64,000 nucleotides of DNA from AP-15 sp963738185 (GCA_963738185.1 CAVTVA010000003.1:806001-870000), one strand, 5' to 3'. Counted from the stretch's first letter, positions 18,414 through 27,725 are shown. The notes: a model not told the origin generated them from the sequence alone. Translations and numbers: made by a program.

Positions 18414-19177
18414 GCTTGGCGCGGGCGGTCGCCTTCAACATCGCGTTCGTCGCCTGGACCCTGGCGCTCGGCACGATCGGATTGCCGTTGCTGTTGGCGC
18501 CGCGGGCGGCGGCGATGGCGTTCGGCCGATTCTGGGCGCGGGGCGTGCTGTTTCTGCTCAGGCGCGTGGTCGGGCTCGATCACCGGATCGGCGGGCTCGA
18601 GCGCGTTCCCGCCGGCGGCTGCATCATCGCGATGAAGCACCAATCGGCCTGGGACGCGCTGATCGTGCCGATAGCGCTCGGCGACCCCGCGGTCGTGGTC
18701 AAGCGCGAGCTGCTGATGCTGCCGATTTACGGCTGGTACGCGGCGCGCGCGGGATCGATCGGGATCGACCGCAAGGGCGGCGCCCGGGCCTTGCGCCGCA
18801 TTGTCGCGGCGGCTCGGACGGTCGTCGCCGAGGGCCGTCCGGTGGTGATCTTTCCGCAGGGAACGCGGGTGGCGCCGGGAAATTCGGCGCCCTATCAACC
18901 CGGCGTTGCGGCGCTCTACCAGGCGCTTGGGCTGCCGCTGGTCCCGGCGGCGCTCAATTCCGGCCTGTTCTGGGGCCGGCGCGCCTTTGTCAAGCGCCCG
19001 GGCCGCATCCTGCTCGAATTTCTCGAGCCGATCCCGCCTGGCTGGCCGCGCCGGCGGCTGATGGCCGAGATCGAAGAGCGGATCGAAACCGCGACCACGG
19101 CGCTCGAGCACCAGGCCAGGGCGGCACCGGCCGATCCCGCCAAAGCCGGCTCTGGGGCGCCGGCGTGCAGCGCCTAG
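18410..19177 (+). CDS. 1-acyl-sn-glycerol-3-phosphate acyltransferase-like protein (PlsC family)
   Basis: Membrane-associated acyltransferase of 255 residues. An N-terminal hydrophobic segment (about 8-32) precedes the catalytic HX4D motif (KHQSAWD), then GIDRKGGARALRRIV, the FPQGTR motif, and a basic C-terminal region. The family acylates lysophosphatidate or related lysolipids. The ATG overlaps the YdcF-like stop by four bases, so the two are probably translated together. The last gene of this plus-strand run; 106 bp separate it from convergent mltG. Confidence 0.88.
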   Translation: MSLARAVAFNIAFVAWTLALGTIGLPLLLAPRAAAMAFGRFWARGVLFLLRRVVGLDHRIGGLERVPAGGCIIAMKHQSAWDALIVPIALGDPAVVVKRELLMLPIYGWYAARAGSIGIDRKGGARALRRIVAAARTVVAEGRPVVIFPQGTRVAPGNSAPYQPGVAALYQALGLPLVPAALNSGLFWGRRAFVKRPGRILLEFLEPIPPGWPRRRLMAEIEERIETATTALEHQARAAPADPAKAGSGAPACSA

Positions 19178-19283
19178 CGGTCCGATCGAAACGCTTGGTT
19201 CCCATGCATTTCGGCCCACCAGGCTAATAGGTTGGTGGTTCGATCCAGCCGGCAGATGGGAAGCATCCGTTGGCATCGCACCA

Positions 19284-20309
19284 CTAGCGCGAGCTCGGCG
19301 CAGCGCGAGGTGGCGCATCGGGCTCGCCGGCTAGGTTGCGGCGGTATTGGGCGACATTGCGGTTGTGCTCGGCGAGGGTCCTGGCGAAGACATGCCCGCC
19401 CGAGCCGTCGGCGACAAAATATAGGTCGTCGCTCGGCGCCGGCCGCGCCGCCGCGCGCAACGAGGCCACGCCGGGATTGTCGATCGGGCCCGGAGGCAGG
19501 CCTTTCTCGAAATACGTGTTGTAGGGCGAGGCCAACGCGAGATCCGCACGGGTCAGCGGCCGATCAACCGGTTTGGCGCCGTCCTCGCTTAGCGCATAGA
19601 GAACGGTCGGATCCGATTGCAGCCGCATGCCGAGGCGCAGCCGGTTGACAAACACGGCGGCGATGCGGGCCCGCTCGTCGGCCCGCCCCGTCTCGCGCTC
19701 GACCATCGAGGCGAGGGTCAGCAGCTGCTCCGGGTCGGCCAACGGCAGATCGAGGCGGCGTTCGGCCCAGGCGGCGGCCAAAGCCTGCGCCATCGCCCGC
19801 TGCATGCGCCGCAGCATCTCGTTGCGGGTTTCGCCGTAGCTGTAGATGTAGGTCTCCGGCAGCAGCGTGCCTTCGGCGGGCGGCCTGCCGGGGCTGCCAT
19901 CGAGTGCGGGTGCGGCATCCACCAGGGCCACGATCTGAGGGCTGGTCAGACCTTCAGGGATCGTCAGGCGATGCTTGACGGTGTTGCCGCTGGCGAGGAG
20001 GCCCACCGCTTCAAGCGGGCTCGTCCCGGCCGGGAACCGATATTCTCCGGCCTGCAGCGAGCTGCCGCGGCCCGACAGCTCAGCGCCGATCTCGAAGGGC
20101 AGGCGGTGCCGGATCACGCCGTTGCGCGACAAGAGCCCGGCGATCTCGGCAAGCCCGCTGTGCTGTGGCACCATGACGGTGCGCGCCTGGGTCAAGGGGC
20201 CGGGCTCGGTCGCCTGCCGATAGAGCCACCAGGCACCGCCGCCGCCCGCCGCCAGAACAACCCCAACCGCCAGCAGCGCCCAGCCAAATAGGCGAAGCGT
20301 GCCGTGCAT
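19284..20309 (-). CDS. mltG: endolytic murein transglycosylase MltG
   Basis: Inner-membrane lytic transglycosylase (YceG family), 341 residues, that cuts nascent glycan strands. It has an N-terminal membrane anchor (about 8-28), a LysM-like region (VPQHSGLAEIAGLLSRNGVI) and the catalytic core with TLASMVERETGRADERARIA (catalytic Glu) and RLGMRLQSDPTVLYAL. Near the C-terminus are SPYNTYFEKGLPPGPIDNPG and YFVADGSGGHVFARTLAEHN, both typical. It lies downstream of fabF in the minus-strand fab cluster, the usual alphaproteobacterial position. Confidence 0.94.
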   Translation of the reverse strand: MHGTLRLFGWALLAVGVVLAAGGGGAWWLYRQATEPGPLTQARTVMVPQHSGLAEIAGLLSRNGVIRHRLPFEIGAELSGRGSSLQAGEYRFPAGTSPLEAVGLLASGNTVKHRLTIPEGLTSPQIVALVDAAPALDGSPGRPPAEGTLLPETYIYSYGETRNEMLRRMQRAMAQALAAAWAERRLDLPLADPEQLLTLASMVERETGRADERARIAAVFVNRLRLGMRLQSDPTVLYALSEDGAKPVDRPLTRADLALASPYNTYFEKGLPPGPIDNPGVASLRAAARPAPSDDLYFVADGSGGHVFARTLAEHNRNVAQYRRNLAGEPDAPPRAAPSSR

Positions 20310-20349
20310 CCCTCACCGATCCCAGAATGCCGCTGGCTTGCTCAGCCGT

Positions 20350-21612
20350 TCACGGCGGGCCGGTGAAGATAAGCGAGGCGTTGGTGCCGCCAAAGCCAAA
20401 GGAGTTGGTCAGCACGTAGTTCACCCGCCGCTCCTTAGCCTGGTTTGCGACCAGATCGATGTCGCAGGAGGGCGACGGATCCTCGAGGTTCAAGGTCGGC
20501 GGCACCACGCCGTCGCGCAGTGCCAGGATCGAAAAGATCGCTTCGACGCTGCCGGCCGCGCCCAGCAGGTGGCCGATCGCCGATTTTGTCGACGACATCG
20601 ACAGCTCGTAGGCGTGCCGGCCGAACAGCCGCTTGACCGCGCCCAATTCGATCTCGTCGCCGAGCGGGGTCGAGGTGCCGTGCGCGTTGATGTAGTCGAT
20701 GCTCTCGGCAGCGAGGCCGGCGCGCCGCAGCGCGTTGCGCATCGAGCGGAACGCGCCGTTGCCGTCCTCGGCCGGTGCGGTCAGATGATAGGCGTCGCCC
20801 GACATGCCGTAGCCGATGATCTCGGCATAAATCCTGGCACCCCGCCGCTTCGCGTGGTCGAGCTCCTCGAGCACCAGAATGCCGGACCCCTCGCCCATCA
20901 CAAACCCGTCGCGACGCTGGTCCCACGGGCGCGAGGCACGCGGCGGGTCGTCGTTGAACCCGGTCGACAGCGCGCGGGCGGCGGCAAAGCCGGCGAGGCC
21001 GAGCCGGCAGATCGCCGCTTCGGTGCCGCCGCACACCATGACATCGGCGTCGTCGAGCATGATCAGCCGCGCGGCGTCGCCGATCGCGTGCGCGCCGCTC
21101 GAGCAAGCGGTGACCACCGCGTGGTTCGGCCCGCTAAAGCCATAGCGGATCGAGACATGACCCGAGGCCAGGTTGATCAGGTTGGCGGGGATAAAAAACG
21201 GCGTCAGCCGGCGCGGGCCGCGCTCGTGCAGGGTCAGCGCGCCGTCGGTAATGCCGGGAAGACCGCCGATCCCCGAGCCGATCATGACGCCGGTGCGCTC
21301 GCGCGCCTCCTCGTCCTGCGGCAGCCAATCCGCGTCCTCGACGGCCTGAACGGCCGCGGCCAGCGCATAGACGATAAACCGGTCCATCTTACGCTGGTCC
21401 TTGGGCGGGATCCAGTCGTCGGGGTTGAACAGGCCCGAGGCGGTGTCGCCGCGCGGCACCTGCCCTGCGATCCTGGCCGGCAGATCCGACACGTCGAAGG
21501 ACTGGATCGCGCTGATCCCCGAGACGCCCTCGGTCAACCGGTTCCAGTTTCGCTCGAGGCCGATGCCGAGGGGCGTTACGAGCCCCATCCCGGTCACAAC
21601 GACGCGGCGCAT
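20350..21612 (-). CDS. fabF: beta-ketoacyl-ACP synthase II
   Basis: Condensing enzyme of fatty-acid elongation, 420 residues, intact. The active-site Cys is in VTACSSGAHAIGDAARLI; the two catalytic His are in INAHGTSTPLGDEIE and SAIGHLLGAAGSVEA, and the Lys in SSTKSAIGHLL. The start RRVVVTGMGLVTPLG is typical. acpP lies 77 bp upstream and mltG 40 bp downstream, consistent with one fabD-fabG-acpP-fabF-mltG transcript. Confidence 0.97.
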   Translation of the reverse strand: MRRVVVTGMGLVTPLGIGLERNWNRLTEGVSGISAIQSFDVSDLPARIAGQVPRGDTASGLFNPDDWIPPKDQRKMDRFIVYALAAAVQAVEDADWLPQDEEARERTGVMIGSGIGGLPGITDGALTLHERGPRRLTPFFIPANLINLASGHVSIRYGFSGPNHAVVTACSSGAHAIGDAARLIMLDDADVMVCGGTEAAICRLGLAGFAAARALSTGFNDDPPRASRPWDQRRDGFVMGEGSGILVLEELDHAKRRGARIYAEIIGYGMSGDAYHLTAPAEDGNGAFRSMRNALRRAGLAAESIDYINAHGTSTPLGDEIELGAVKRLFGRHAYELSMSSTKSAIGHLLGAAGSVEAIFSILALRDGVVPPTLNLEDPSPSCDIDLVANQAKERRVNYVLTNSFGFGGTNASLIFTGPP

Positions 21613-21689
21613 CCCGTGCTCACCGACCGCGCGATTGACGAGCGGTCACCGCGCGCCCCGAACCGCAATGCAGCAACCCGCAGGGCGGC

Positions 21690-21923
21690 TCAGCCATTCG
21701 ATTCGATAAAGCTGACGGCATCCTTGACCGTCACGATCTTTTCCGCGGCATCGTCCGGGATCTCGCACCCGAATTCCTCTTCGAAGGCCATCACGAGTTC
21801 GACCGTGTCGAGACTGTCGGCGCCAAGATCGTCGATAAAGCTCGCGTTCTCGGTCACCTTTGCTTCATCGACACCCAAATGCTCGACGACAATCTTTTTG
21901 ACCCGCTCGGCGACGTCGCTCAT
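21690..21923 (-). CDS. acpP: acyl carrier protein
   Basis: 77-residue carrier of fatty-acyl intermediates. The phosphopantetheine Ser lies in DDLGADSLDTVELVMAFEEE. The N-terminus (MSDVAERVKKIVVEHLGV) and acidic composition are typical. About 170 bp separate it from fabG; no terminator is evident there, and an internal promoter is plausible because ACP is needed in excess. Confidence 0.97.
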   Translation of the reverse strand: MSDVAERVKKIVVEHLGVDEAKVTENASFIDDLGADSLDTVELVMAFEEEFGCEIPDDAAEKIVTVKDAVSFIESNG

Positions 21924-22091
21924 CCGTTCATCCCCTCAGTGGCTGGCTTGAAGCTGGTTTCGAAACGCAAGCCCGGGCGCCATCCGCCGTCATAATTGTC
22001 GCCGTTGGGGGCCGCGATCAAGGCGCGGGTCACATATCACACTTCCCGTGGCGGTGCCAATTCGACTGATCGGCCGGTCGCCGGTGCGGTT

Positions 22092-22829
22092 TTAGAGCAT
22101 GGCCATCCCGCCGTTGACGTGCAAAGTTTGACCGGTGACATAGGCGGCCTCGGTGCTGGCCAGATAGACGATCGCGGCGGCGATGTCGCCGGGTGTGCCG
22201 AACCGCCCAGCCGGGATCGCGCCGCCCAGCCGGGCGCGCTGCTCGGCCGACAGCTTGTCAGTCATCGCCGTCTCGATCAAGCCGGGTGCCACGCAGTTGA
22301 CGGTGATGCCGCGGCCGGCGACCTCGGCGGCGATCGCCTTCGACATGCCGATCATCCCTGCCTTTGCCGCCGCATAATTGGCTTGGCCGGGGTTGCCGGT
22401 GGCGGCGACGACCGAGCTGACCCCGATCACCCGCCCGTGCCGCCGCCGCACCATGCCGCGCAATGCGGCGCGGGTGAGCCGGAATGCCGCGGTCAGATCG
22501 AGCTCGATCACGGCATGCCAATCCTCGTCCTTCATCCGCAAGGTCAGCGCGTCGCGCGTCAGGCCGGCATTGTTGACCAGGATGTCGATGCGCCCCATCG
22601 CCGCCTCGGCATCGCGCACCAGGGCGTCGCAGGCCGCCGCATCGGCGAGGTCGGCCACCCCGACATGGGCGCGCTCGCCAAGCTCGGCGGCCAGCGCCTC
22701 GAGCGCCGTTGCGCGCGTGCCGGCCAGCATCACTTCCGCCCCCTGCGCATGCAAGGCCCGCGCGGCCGCGCCGCCGATCCCGCCCGAGGCGCCGGTCACC
22801 ACCGCGGTCTGGCCGGATAGATCAAACAC
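22092..22829 (-). CDS. fabG: 3-oxoacyl-ACP reductase
   Basis: NADPH-dependent short-chain dehydrogenase of 245 residues, second step of the elongation cycle. The cofactor motif is TGASGGIGGAAARAL, NNAG is present, and the catalytic Ser-Tyr-Lys run is ISSVV-type (GVSSVVAATGNPGQANYAAAK). The C-terminal TGQTLHVNGGMAML is standard for FabG. It begins 12 bp after fabD. Confidence 0.96.
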   Translation of the reverse strand: MFDLSGQTAVVTGASGGIGGAAARALHAQGAEVMLAGTRATALEALAAELGERAHVGVADLADAAACDALVRDAEAAMGRIDILVNNAGLTRDALTLRMKDEDWHAVIELDLTAAFRLTRAALRGMVRRRHGRVIGVSSVVAATGNPGQANYAAAKAGMIGMSKAIAAEVAGRGITVNCVAPGLIETAMTDKLSAEQRARLGGAIPAGRFGTPGDIAAAIVYLASTEAAYVTGQTLHVNGGMAML

Positions 22830-22841
22830 CGTGCAGCCGTT

Positions 22842-23799
22842 TCATAGGTCTTTGATCAACATGTCGATCTCGGACGGCAGACCGACCGAAAGTGCGGCAA
22901 GATCGGGGGCGATGCGCTTGACCAGCCCGGCGAGGACCCGCCCGGCGCCGACCTCGATTATTTCGGCGACCCCCGCATCGGCAAGAAAGAGCACGCTTTC
23001 GCGCCACCGCACCATCGCCGTGACCTGCTCGACCAGAAGCCGCTCGATCTCGGCGGGCGCGCCGACCGGGCGGGCGGACACATTGGCGACGAGCGGCACC
23101 AACGGCGGGCGCAGCGCCACCTGTCCGAGCGCCTCGGCCATCGCCACCGCGGCCGGCGCCAGGAGCGGCGAGTGAAACGGCGCGCTGACCGGCAGCATGA
23201 CCGAGCGGCGCGCGCCGTGCTCGCGCGCGATCGCAATGGCTCGTTCGACGGCGCAGCGATGGCCGCTGAGGACGGCTTGGCCCGGCGCGTTGTCGTTGGC
23301 CACGGCGCAGAGCTCGTCGCGGTCTATCCCGGCGCGCGTCGCTTCGGCCGCGACAGTGCGCGCGGCGGCGACATCGAGCCCGATCAGCGCCGCCATCGCG
23401 CCGTCGCCGACCGGCACCGCGCGCTGCATCGCCCTGGCCGCGCAATTTGAGCAGCCGCGCCGCATCGCCGACCGCAAGCGCCCGCGCCGCGGCCAACGCC
23501 GAATACTCGCCGAGCGAATGCCCGGCGACAAAGGCGACATGCCGCCGCAGATCGAGGCCGCCGTCGGCTTCGAGCACGCGGATCACCGCGAGGCTCACCG
23601 CCATCAGCGCGGGCTGTGCGTTTTCAGTCAAGGTCAGATCGCTCTGCGGCCCCTCGAACATCAGCCGCGAGAGCTGCTGCGACAACGCCTCGTCAACCTC
23701 GTCGAAGAGGTGGCGGGCCGCCGGAAACGCCTCGGCGAGGCCGCGCCCCATGCCGACCGCCTGCGAGCCCTGACCCGGAAACACCAATGCACGCTTCAT
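22842..23799 (-). CDS. fabD: malonyl-CoA:ACP transacylase, one apparent +1 frameshift
   Basis: Loads malonate onto ACP. The N-terminal frame has MKRALVFPGQGSQAVGMGRG and the nucleophile elbow GHSLGEYSAL. Near 23433 an extra G (CAGGGCGATG for expected CAGGCGATG) throws it out of frame; the other frame continues AMQRAVPVGDGAMAALIGLD, SAPFHSPLLAPAA (active-site His) and EVGAGRVLAGLVKRI. Removing one base gives 319 codons, the family length. Four flanking fab genes are intact and FabD is normally essential, so a sequencing insertion is likely. A six-codon longer start exists at 23817. Confidence 0.93.
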
Positions 23800-23858
23800 C
23801 CCGAACCCGTCCCCCAAACCCTACGACCCGGCATCGGCCTGCAGCGGCGGCCGCCATC

Positions 23859-23886
23859 TTGTCTCGCCCGCGGCTTGCTGTATAGT
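23859..23886 (+). promoter_or_regulatory. candidate sigma70 promoter of the rpsF operon
   Basis: TTGTCT and TATAGT are separated by 16 bp, about 90 bp before rpsF and divergent from fabD. The leader that follows contains a hairpin GCCGGC-TGAC-GCCGGC (23902-23917). rpsF leaders in many bacteria bind the S6:S18 pair for feedback control; this leader is the place to look, but I cannot confirm that motif. Confidence 0.5.
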
Positions 23887-23976
23887 GCGCGGCGCACCCT
23901 TGCCGGCTGACGCCGGCTCGGCCCGGCGGGCACACACTGCCGCAGGGCCTTATCAGCCAAAAGGGATATGATTACT

Positions 23977-24540
23977 ATGCCATTGTACGAAAACGTGTTC
24001 ATCGCGCGCCAAGACATTTCCGGCGCGCAGGTCGATGCTCTCGCCGACAGTTTCGCCCAGCTGATCGCCGATAATGGCGGCGAGGTCAAGAAGCGCGAAT
24101 ATTGGGGGCTGCGCAACCTTTCCTATCGCATGCGCAAAAACCGCAAGGGTCACTATGTGCTGATGAATTTGGCGGCGCCGCCGCCGGCGATCGCCGAGCT
24201 CGAGCGCACGATGCGCATCAATGAAGACGTGCTGCGCTATTTGACGATTCGGGTCGATGCGCTCGAGGAAGGCCCGTCGGCAGTGATGCAGAGCCGCGGC
24301 AGCCGCGATGACCGCGGTCGCCGCGGCGACCGGGACCGCTATGGCGAATCGCGCGATGGGCGCGACGGCGGGGCGGAACGGCCAGCCGGCGGCGATCGGG
24401 CCGAGCGCCCGGCGCCCGAACGCGCGGTGACCGAACGCCCGGTCGCCGAACGCCCTGCCTCCGAACGCCCTGCCTCCGAACGCCCTGCCTCCGAACGCCC
24501 AGCGCCCGAACCGGCCACAACCGAAGTGGTGGAGCCCTAA
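23977..24540 (+). CDS. rpsF: 30S ribosomal protein S6 with long repetitive C-terminal tail
   Basis: Binds S18 in the 30S platform. The first 95 residues are a normal S6 domain (MPLYENVFIARQDIS, KKREYWGLRNLSYRMRKNRK, GHYVLMNL). The remaining roughly 90 residues are a charged, low-complexity tail rich in Arg, Asp, Gly and then Glu-Arg-Pro repeats (ERPASERPASERPA). Alphaproteobacterial S6 tails vary in length, but this one is long. The ATG at 23977 is preferred over one three codons upstream. rpsR begins directly after the stop. Confidence 0.95.
   Translation: MPLYENVFIARQDISGAQVDALADSFAQLIADNGGEVKKREYWGLRNLSYRMRKNRKGHYVLMNLAAPPPAIAELERTMRINEDVLRYLTIRVDALEEGPSAVMQSRGSRDDRGRRGDRDRYGESRDGRDGGAERPAGGDRAERPAPERAVTERPVAERPASERPASERPASERPAPEPATTEVVEP
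24431..24505 (+). repeat. five 15-bp tandem units within rpsF
   Basis: Five in-frame 15-bp units begin CCGAACGCCC. The three central copies (24446-24490, unit CCGAACGCCCTGCCT) are identical and encode SERPA-type pentapeptides; the outer copies differ in the last five bases. The exact identity of the central units suggests recent slippage expansion. Confidence 0.9.
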
Positions 24541-24807
24541 ATGGAAAGCCCGTCCGCAGGCGAACGGGGGCGCGGCGGCGCAGCCCGCCGGCCGTTCTTT
24601 CGGCGGCGCAAATCGTGCCCGTTCTCGGGTCCGAACGCCCCCAAGATCGACTATAAGGACATCAAGCTGCTGCAGCGCTTTGTCTCGGAGCGCGGCAAGA
24701 TCGTGCCGAGCCGCATCACCGCGGTCTCGACCAAGCGGCAGCGCGAGCTGGCGCAGGCGATCAAGCGGGCACGGTTTCTCGGCCTGTTGCCGTATACGGT
24801 TAAGTAG
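24541..24807 (+). CDS. rpsR: 30S ribosomal protein S18
   Basis: 88-residue 30S protein. Landmarks are RRPFFRRRKSCPFSG, the KIDYKDIKLLQRFVSERGKI core and PSRITAVSTKRQRELAQAIK, ending ARFLGLLPYTVK. The start codon directly follows the rpsF stop, so the two are coupled, fitting the S6:S18 heterodimer. Confidence 0.96.
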   Translation: MESPSAGERGRGGAARRPFFRRRKSCPFSGPNAPKIDYKDIKLLQRFVSERGKIVPSRITAVSTKRQRELAQAIKRARFLGLLPYTVK

Positions 24808-24848
24808 AGGGCCGCGGCCGAGAGGCAAATCTCGCAGGTCGCGGTGGG

Positions 24849-25781
24849 TTGGCTCGCCGGCGCCGGATCGGGGCGCTGCTGGGCGCGCTCGGCGCCGCTC
24901 TCTATCTGGCGGTGCTGACTGGCTCGCCGGGTGCTGCGATCCTCGCCTATCTCACTCCGCTGCCGCTGTTCGCCGCCGGGCTGTGGCTTGGCGCGCGGGC
25001 CGCGGCGGTTGCCGGGCTGACTGCGTCGGCAATCCTGCTGGCGACCAGCGACATTCTCGCCGCGGCGCTGTTCGCCGGGCTTTACGCGGCACCGGTCGTG
25101 CTCCTGGTGCGGCAGGCGTTGCTGTCGCGCAGCGGGCCCTCGGGTGCGCTCCAATGGTACCCGCCGGGATTATTGACGGGCTGGCTGGCCGGGCTGGGGC
25201 TGGCGGCGCTTGCCGCGGCCCTGCTGTGTTTCGGCGGCCCGAGCGGGATCGAGATGTCGCTGCGCCACGTCCTCACGCCGGTGATCGACCGCTTTGTCGA
25301 TGACAGCGGCGCGGCGCGCGACGCGCTGACAACGCTTCTGGTCCTAGTGATTCCGGGAATCGTCGTCGGCTCCTGGATGATGATGACGGTCAGCAACGCG
25401 GTCCTCGCGCAGGGTGTGCTGGCGCGGTTCGGGCTGGCCTGGCGCCCATCTCCCGATCTCGCCGCCCTGACCCTGCCAAATTGGATCGCCCTGCTGCTGG
25501 CCGTCGCTGCCGCGGCCAGCATCTTTGGCGGCAGCGCGCGGTTTATCGGCGTCAACGTGATGATCGTGCTGGCGCTGCCGGTCTGCCTCGAAGGGCTGGC
25601 GGTGCTGCACGCCGTAGCGCGTCGCCTGGCGCGCCCGCAAATCCCGCTCGCGATATTCTATGTGCTGGCCGGCCTGCTCGGCTGGCCCTTGCTGGTGATC
25701 GCCCTTTTGGGGCTTCTCGATGCGCCGCTCGGCCTGCGGCGGCGCTTTGCCCAGCCCCGATCAGCCAGCCCCGATCAATAG
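24849..25781 (+). CDS. DUF2232 membrane protein
   Basis: Integral membrane protein of 310 residues with about eight helices, including the DUF2232 hallmark PGIVVGSWMMMTVSNAVLAQ. The family is regularly found between rpsR and rplI in alphaproteobacteria; its function is unknown. The start is a TTG 41 bp after rpsR with a weak ribosome site. rplI follows after 12 bp. Confidence 0.85.
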   Translation: MARRRRIGALLGALGAALYLAVLTGSPGAAILAYLTPLPLFAAGLWLGARAAAVAGLTASAILLATSDILAAALFAGLYAAPVVLLVRQALLSRSGPSGALQWYPPGLLTGWLAGLGLAALAAALLCFGGPSGIEMSLRHVLTPVIDRFVDDSGAARDALTTLLVLVIPGIVVGSWMMMTVSNAVLAQGVLARFGLAWRPSPDLAALTLPNWIALLLAVAAAASIFGGSARFIGVNVMIVLALPVCLEGLAVLHAVARRLARPQIPLAIFYVLAGLLGWPLLVIALLGLLDAPLGLRRRFAQPRSASPDQ

Positions 25782-25793
25782 GAGGAAAAGTCG

Positions 25794-26372
25794 ATGATTG
25801 AACTTATTCTGCTCGAACGCGTGGAAAAGCTCGGCCAGATGGGCCAGCTCGTCAAGGTGAGGCCGGGCTTTGCCCGCAACTATCTGCTGCCGCAAAAAAA
25901 AGCGCTGCGCGCGACCAAGGACAACCTGGCCTATTTCGAAACCCAGCGCGCCCAGCTCGAGGCCAACAACCTGCAGCGCAAAACCGAGGCGGGCGAGGTC
26001 GGCGGCAAGCTCGAGGGGTTGAGCGTCGTGATCGTCCGCCAGGCCGGGGAAAGCGGCCAGCTCTACGGCTCGGTCGCAGCCCGCGACATCGCCGAGGCGG
26101 TGACCGCGGCAGGGTTCACGATCGAGAAGCGCCAGGTGGTGCTCGATCGGCCGATCAAGAATTTGGGGTTGCACCAGGTGCGCATCGTGCTCCACCCCGA
26201 GGTCTCGGTTACGGTCGTCGCCAACGTCGCCCAGTCGGCCGAGGAGGCCAGCATGCAGGCGCGCGGGATAGACCCGCTGCGCCAGCGCGACGAGGACGAG
26301 TTCGAAGACGAAGCGGCCGAGCCGGCCCCGACCAGCCCGGCCCAGACCATCGAGGCGGCGCAGAACCCTTGA
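25794..26372 (+). CDS. rplI: 50S ribosomal protein L9
   Basis: 192-residue 50S protein. The N-domain has ILLERVEKLGQMGQLVKVRP and GFARNYLLPQKKALRAT; the connecting helix and C-domain (GQLYGSVAARDIAEAV, KNLGLHQVRIVLHPEV) are normal. An acidic tail of about 40 residues ends the protein. A strong site (AGGAGG) precedes the ATG. Confidence 0.96.
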   Translation: MIELILLERVEKLGQMGQLVKVRPGFARNYLLPQKKALRATKDNLAYFETQRAQLEANNLQRKTEAGEVGGKLEGLSVVIVRQAGESGQLYGSVAARDIAEAVTAAGFTIEKRQVVLDRPIKNLGLHQVRIVLHPEVSVTVVANVAQSAEEASMQARGIDPLRQRDEDEFEDEAAEPAPTSPAQTIEAAQNP

Positions 26373-26450
26373 TTGCGCCGTGAACGCCTTGCGTTTGGAA
26401 TGGGCCTTCGTCGATAGTGGGGTGTTGGCTTTATTTTCGGTCTCCTCACG

Positions 26451-27725
26451 ATGTTGTTGGCGCGCCTTTTCGAGAGGATCATCACCGTCGGCCGGCTTCG
26501 GATCATCGATGCCGGCGGAGCCTCGCACCGCGTTGCCGGGGCGCCCGGGCCGAGCGTGGCGATCCGCCTGCACGACCGGGCCCTGCACTGGAAGCTGGTG
26601 GCCAGGCCGCGGCTCTATCTGCCGGAGGCGTTTGTCGATGGCACCCTGACCATCGAGGAAGGCGGCCTCTACGATCTGGTCGACCTGCTGACGCGCAATC
26701 TCGAGGCGCTGCCTGAGGGGGTGCTGTCGCGGCTCCTCAACGGCTCCCTAACCTTGCTGCGCCGGGTCCATCAGTATAATCCGCGGTCGCGCGCGCGGCA
26801 CAACGCGGCCCATCACTACGATCTGTCGGACCAGCTCTACGAGCTGTTTTTGGATCCCGACCGGCAATATTCCTGCGCCTATTTTGGCGATGGCCGTGAC
26901 GATCTGGACGCGGCACAGCTCGCCAAAAAACGGCACATCGCGGCCAAGCTGATGATCCGGCCGGGGCAAAAGGTGCTCGACATCGGCTCGGGCTGGGGCG
27001 GGCTGGCACTCTATCTCGCCCAGGAGTGCGCCGCGGACGTGACGGGGCTGACCTTGTCGGTCGAGCAGCACCAGGTGGCGACGCGCCGGGCTGCGGCGGC
27101 CGGGCTCTCCGAGCGCGTCCGCTTTCACCTGCGCGACTACCGCGAGGAAGCCGGGCATTACGACCGGATCGTCTCGGTCGGCATGTTCGAGCATGTCGGC
27201 GTCAACCATTACCGCACGTTTTTCTCAAAGCTGAAATCGCTGCTGTCGCCCGATGGCGTGGCGCTGCTGCACTCGATCGGCCGTATGGACGGGCCGGGCT
27301 CGACCAGCCCGTGGATCCGCAAATACATTTTCCCGGGCGGCTACGTTCCGGCGCTGTCCGAAGTCACGCCGGTGGTCGAGCGCCAGCGGCTGTGGATCAC
27401 CGATATCGAGATCCTGCGGCTGCATTACGCGCGGACGCTGCGGGCGTGGCGGCACCGGTTCGAGCGCAATCGCGACCGCATCCGCGCGATCTACGACGAG
27501 CGCTTCTGCCGGATGTGGGAAATGTACCTGATCGGCTCCGAGCTCGCGTTCCGGCGCGGCGGTCTGCTGGTCTTTCAGATGCAGCTGGCCAAAGCGGTCG
27601 ATGCGGTGCCGCTGACCCGCGACTACATGCTCGATTGGGAACGCGAGCACAGCGCCGCCCAACACAATGCCGCTGCCGATCGCGCCGCCGCCGCTCAAGA
27701 CGCCGCCGCCGACCGCGCCGCCTGA
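26451..27725 (+). CDS. cfa: cyclopropane-fatty-acyl-phospholipid synthase
   Basis: SAM-dependent methyltransferase, 424 residues, that adds a methylene across the double bond of membrane acyl chains. The N-terminal lipid-interacting domain is followed by the SAM motif KVLDIGSGWGGLALYLA, the family signature YDRIVSVGMFEHVGVNHY and KYIFPGGYVPALSE. An Ala/Asp-rich tail with repeated DRAA ends the protein. The gene lies 78 bp after rplI and 122 bp before dnaB, a conserved neighbourhood. Confidence 0.93.
   Translation: MLLARLFERIITVGRLRIIDAGGASHRVAGAPGPSVAIRLHDRALHWKLVARPRLYLPEAFVDGTLTIEEGGLYDLVDLLTRNLEALPEGVLSRLLNGSLTLLRRVHQYNPRSRARHNAAHHYDLSDQLYELFLDPDRQYSCAYFGDGRDDLDAAQLAKKRHIAAKLMIRPGQKVLDIGSGWGGLALYLAQECAADVTGLTLSVEQHQVATRRAAAAGLSERVRFHLRDYREEAGHYDRIVSVGMFEHVGVNHYRTFFSKLKSLLSPDGVALLHSIGRMDGPGSTSPWIRKYIFPGGYVPALSEVTPVVERQRLWITDIEILRLHYARTLRAWRHRFERNRDRIRAIYDERFCRMWEMYLIGSELAFRRGGLLVFQMQLAKAVDAVPLTRDYMLDWEREHSAAQHNAAADRAAAAQDAAADRAA

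Noticed and set aside
20299..21951. 550-codon plus-strand frame opposite fabF and acpP
   Set aside because: Antisense shadow of two certain genes.
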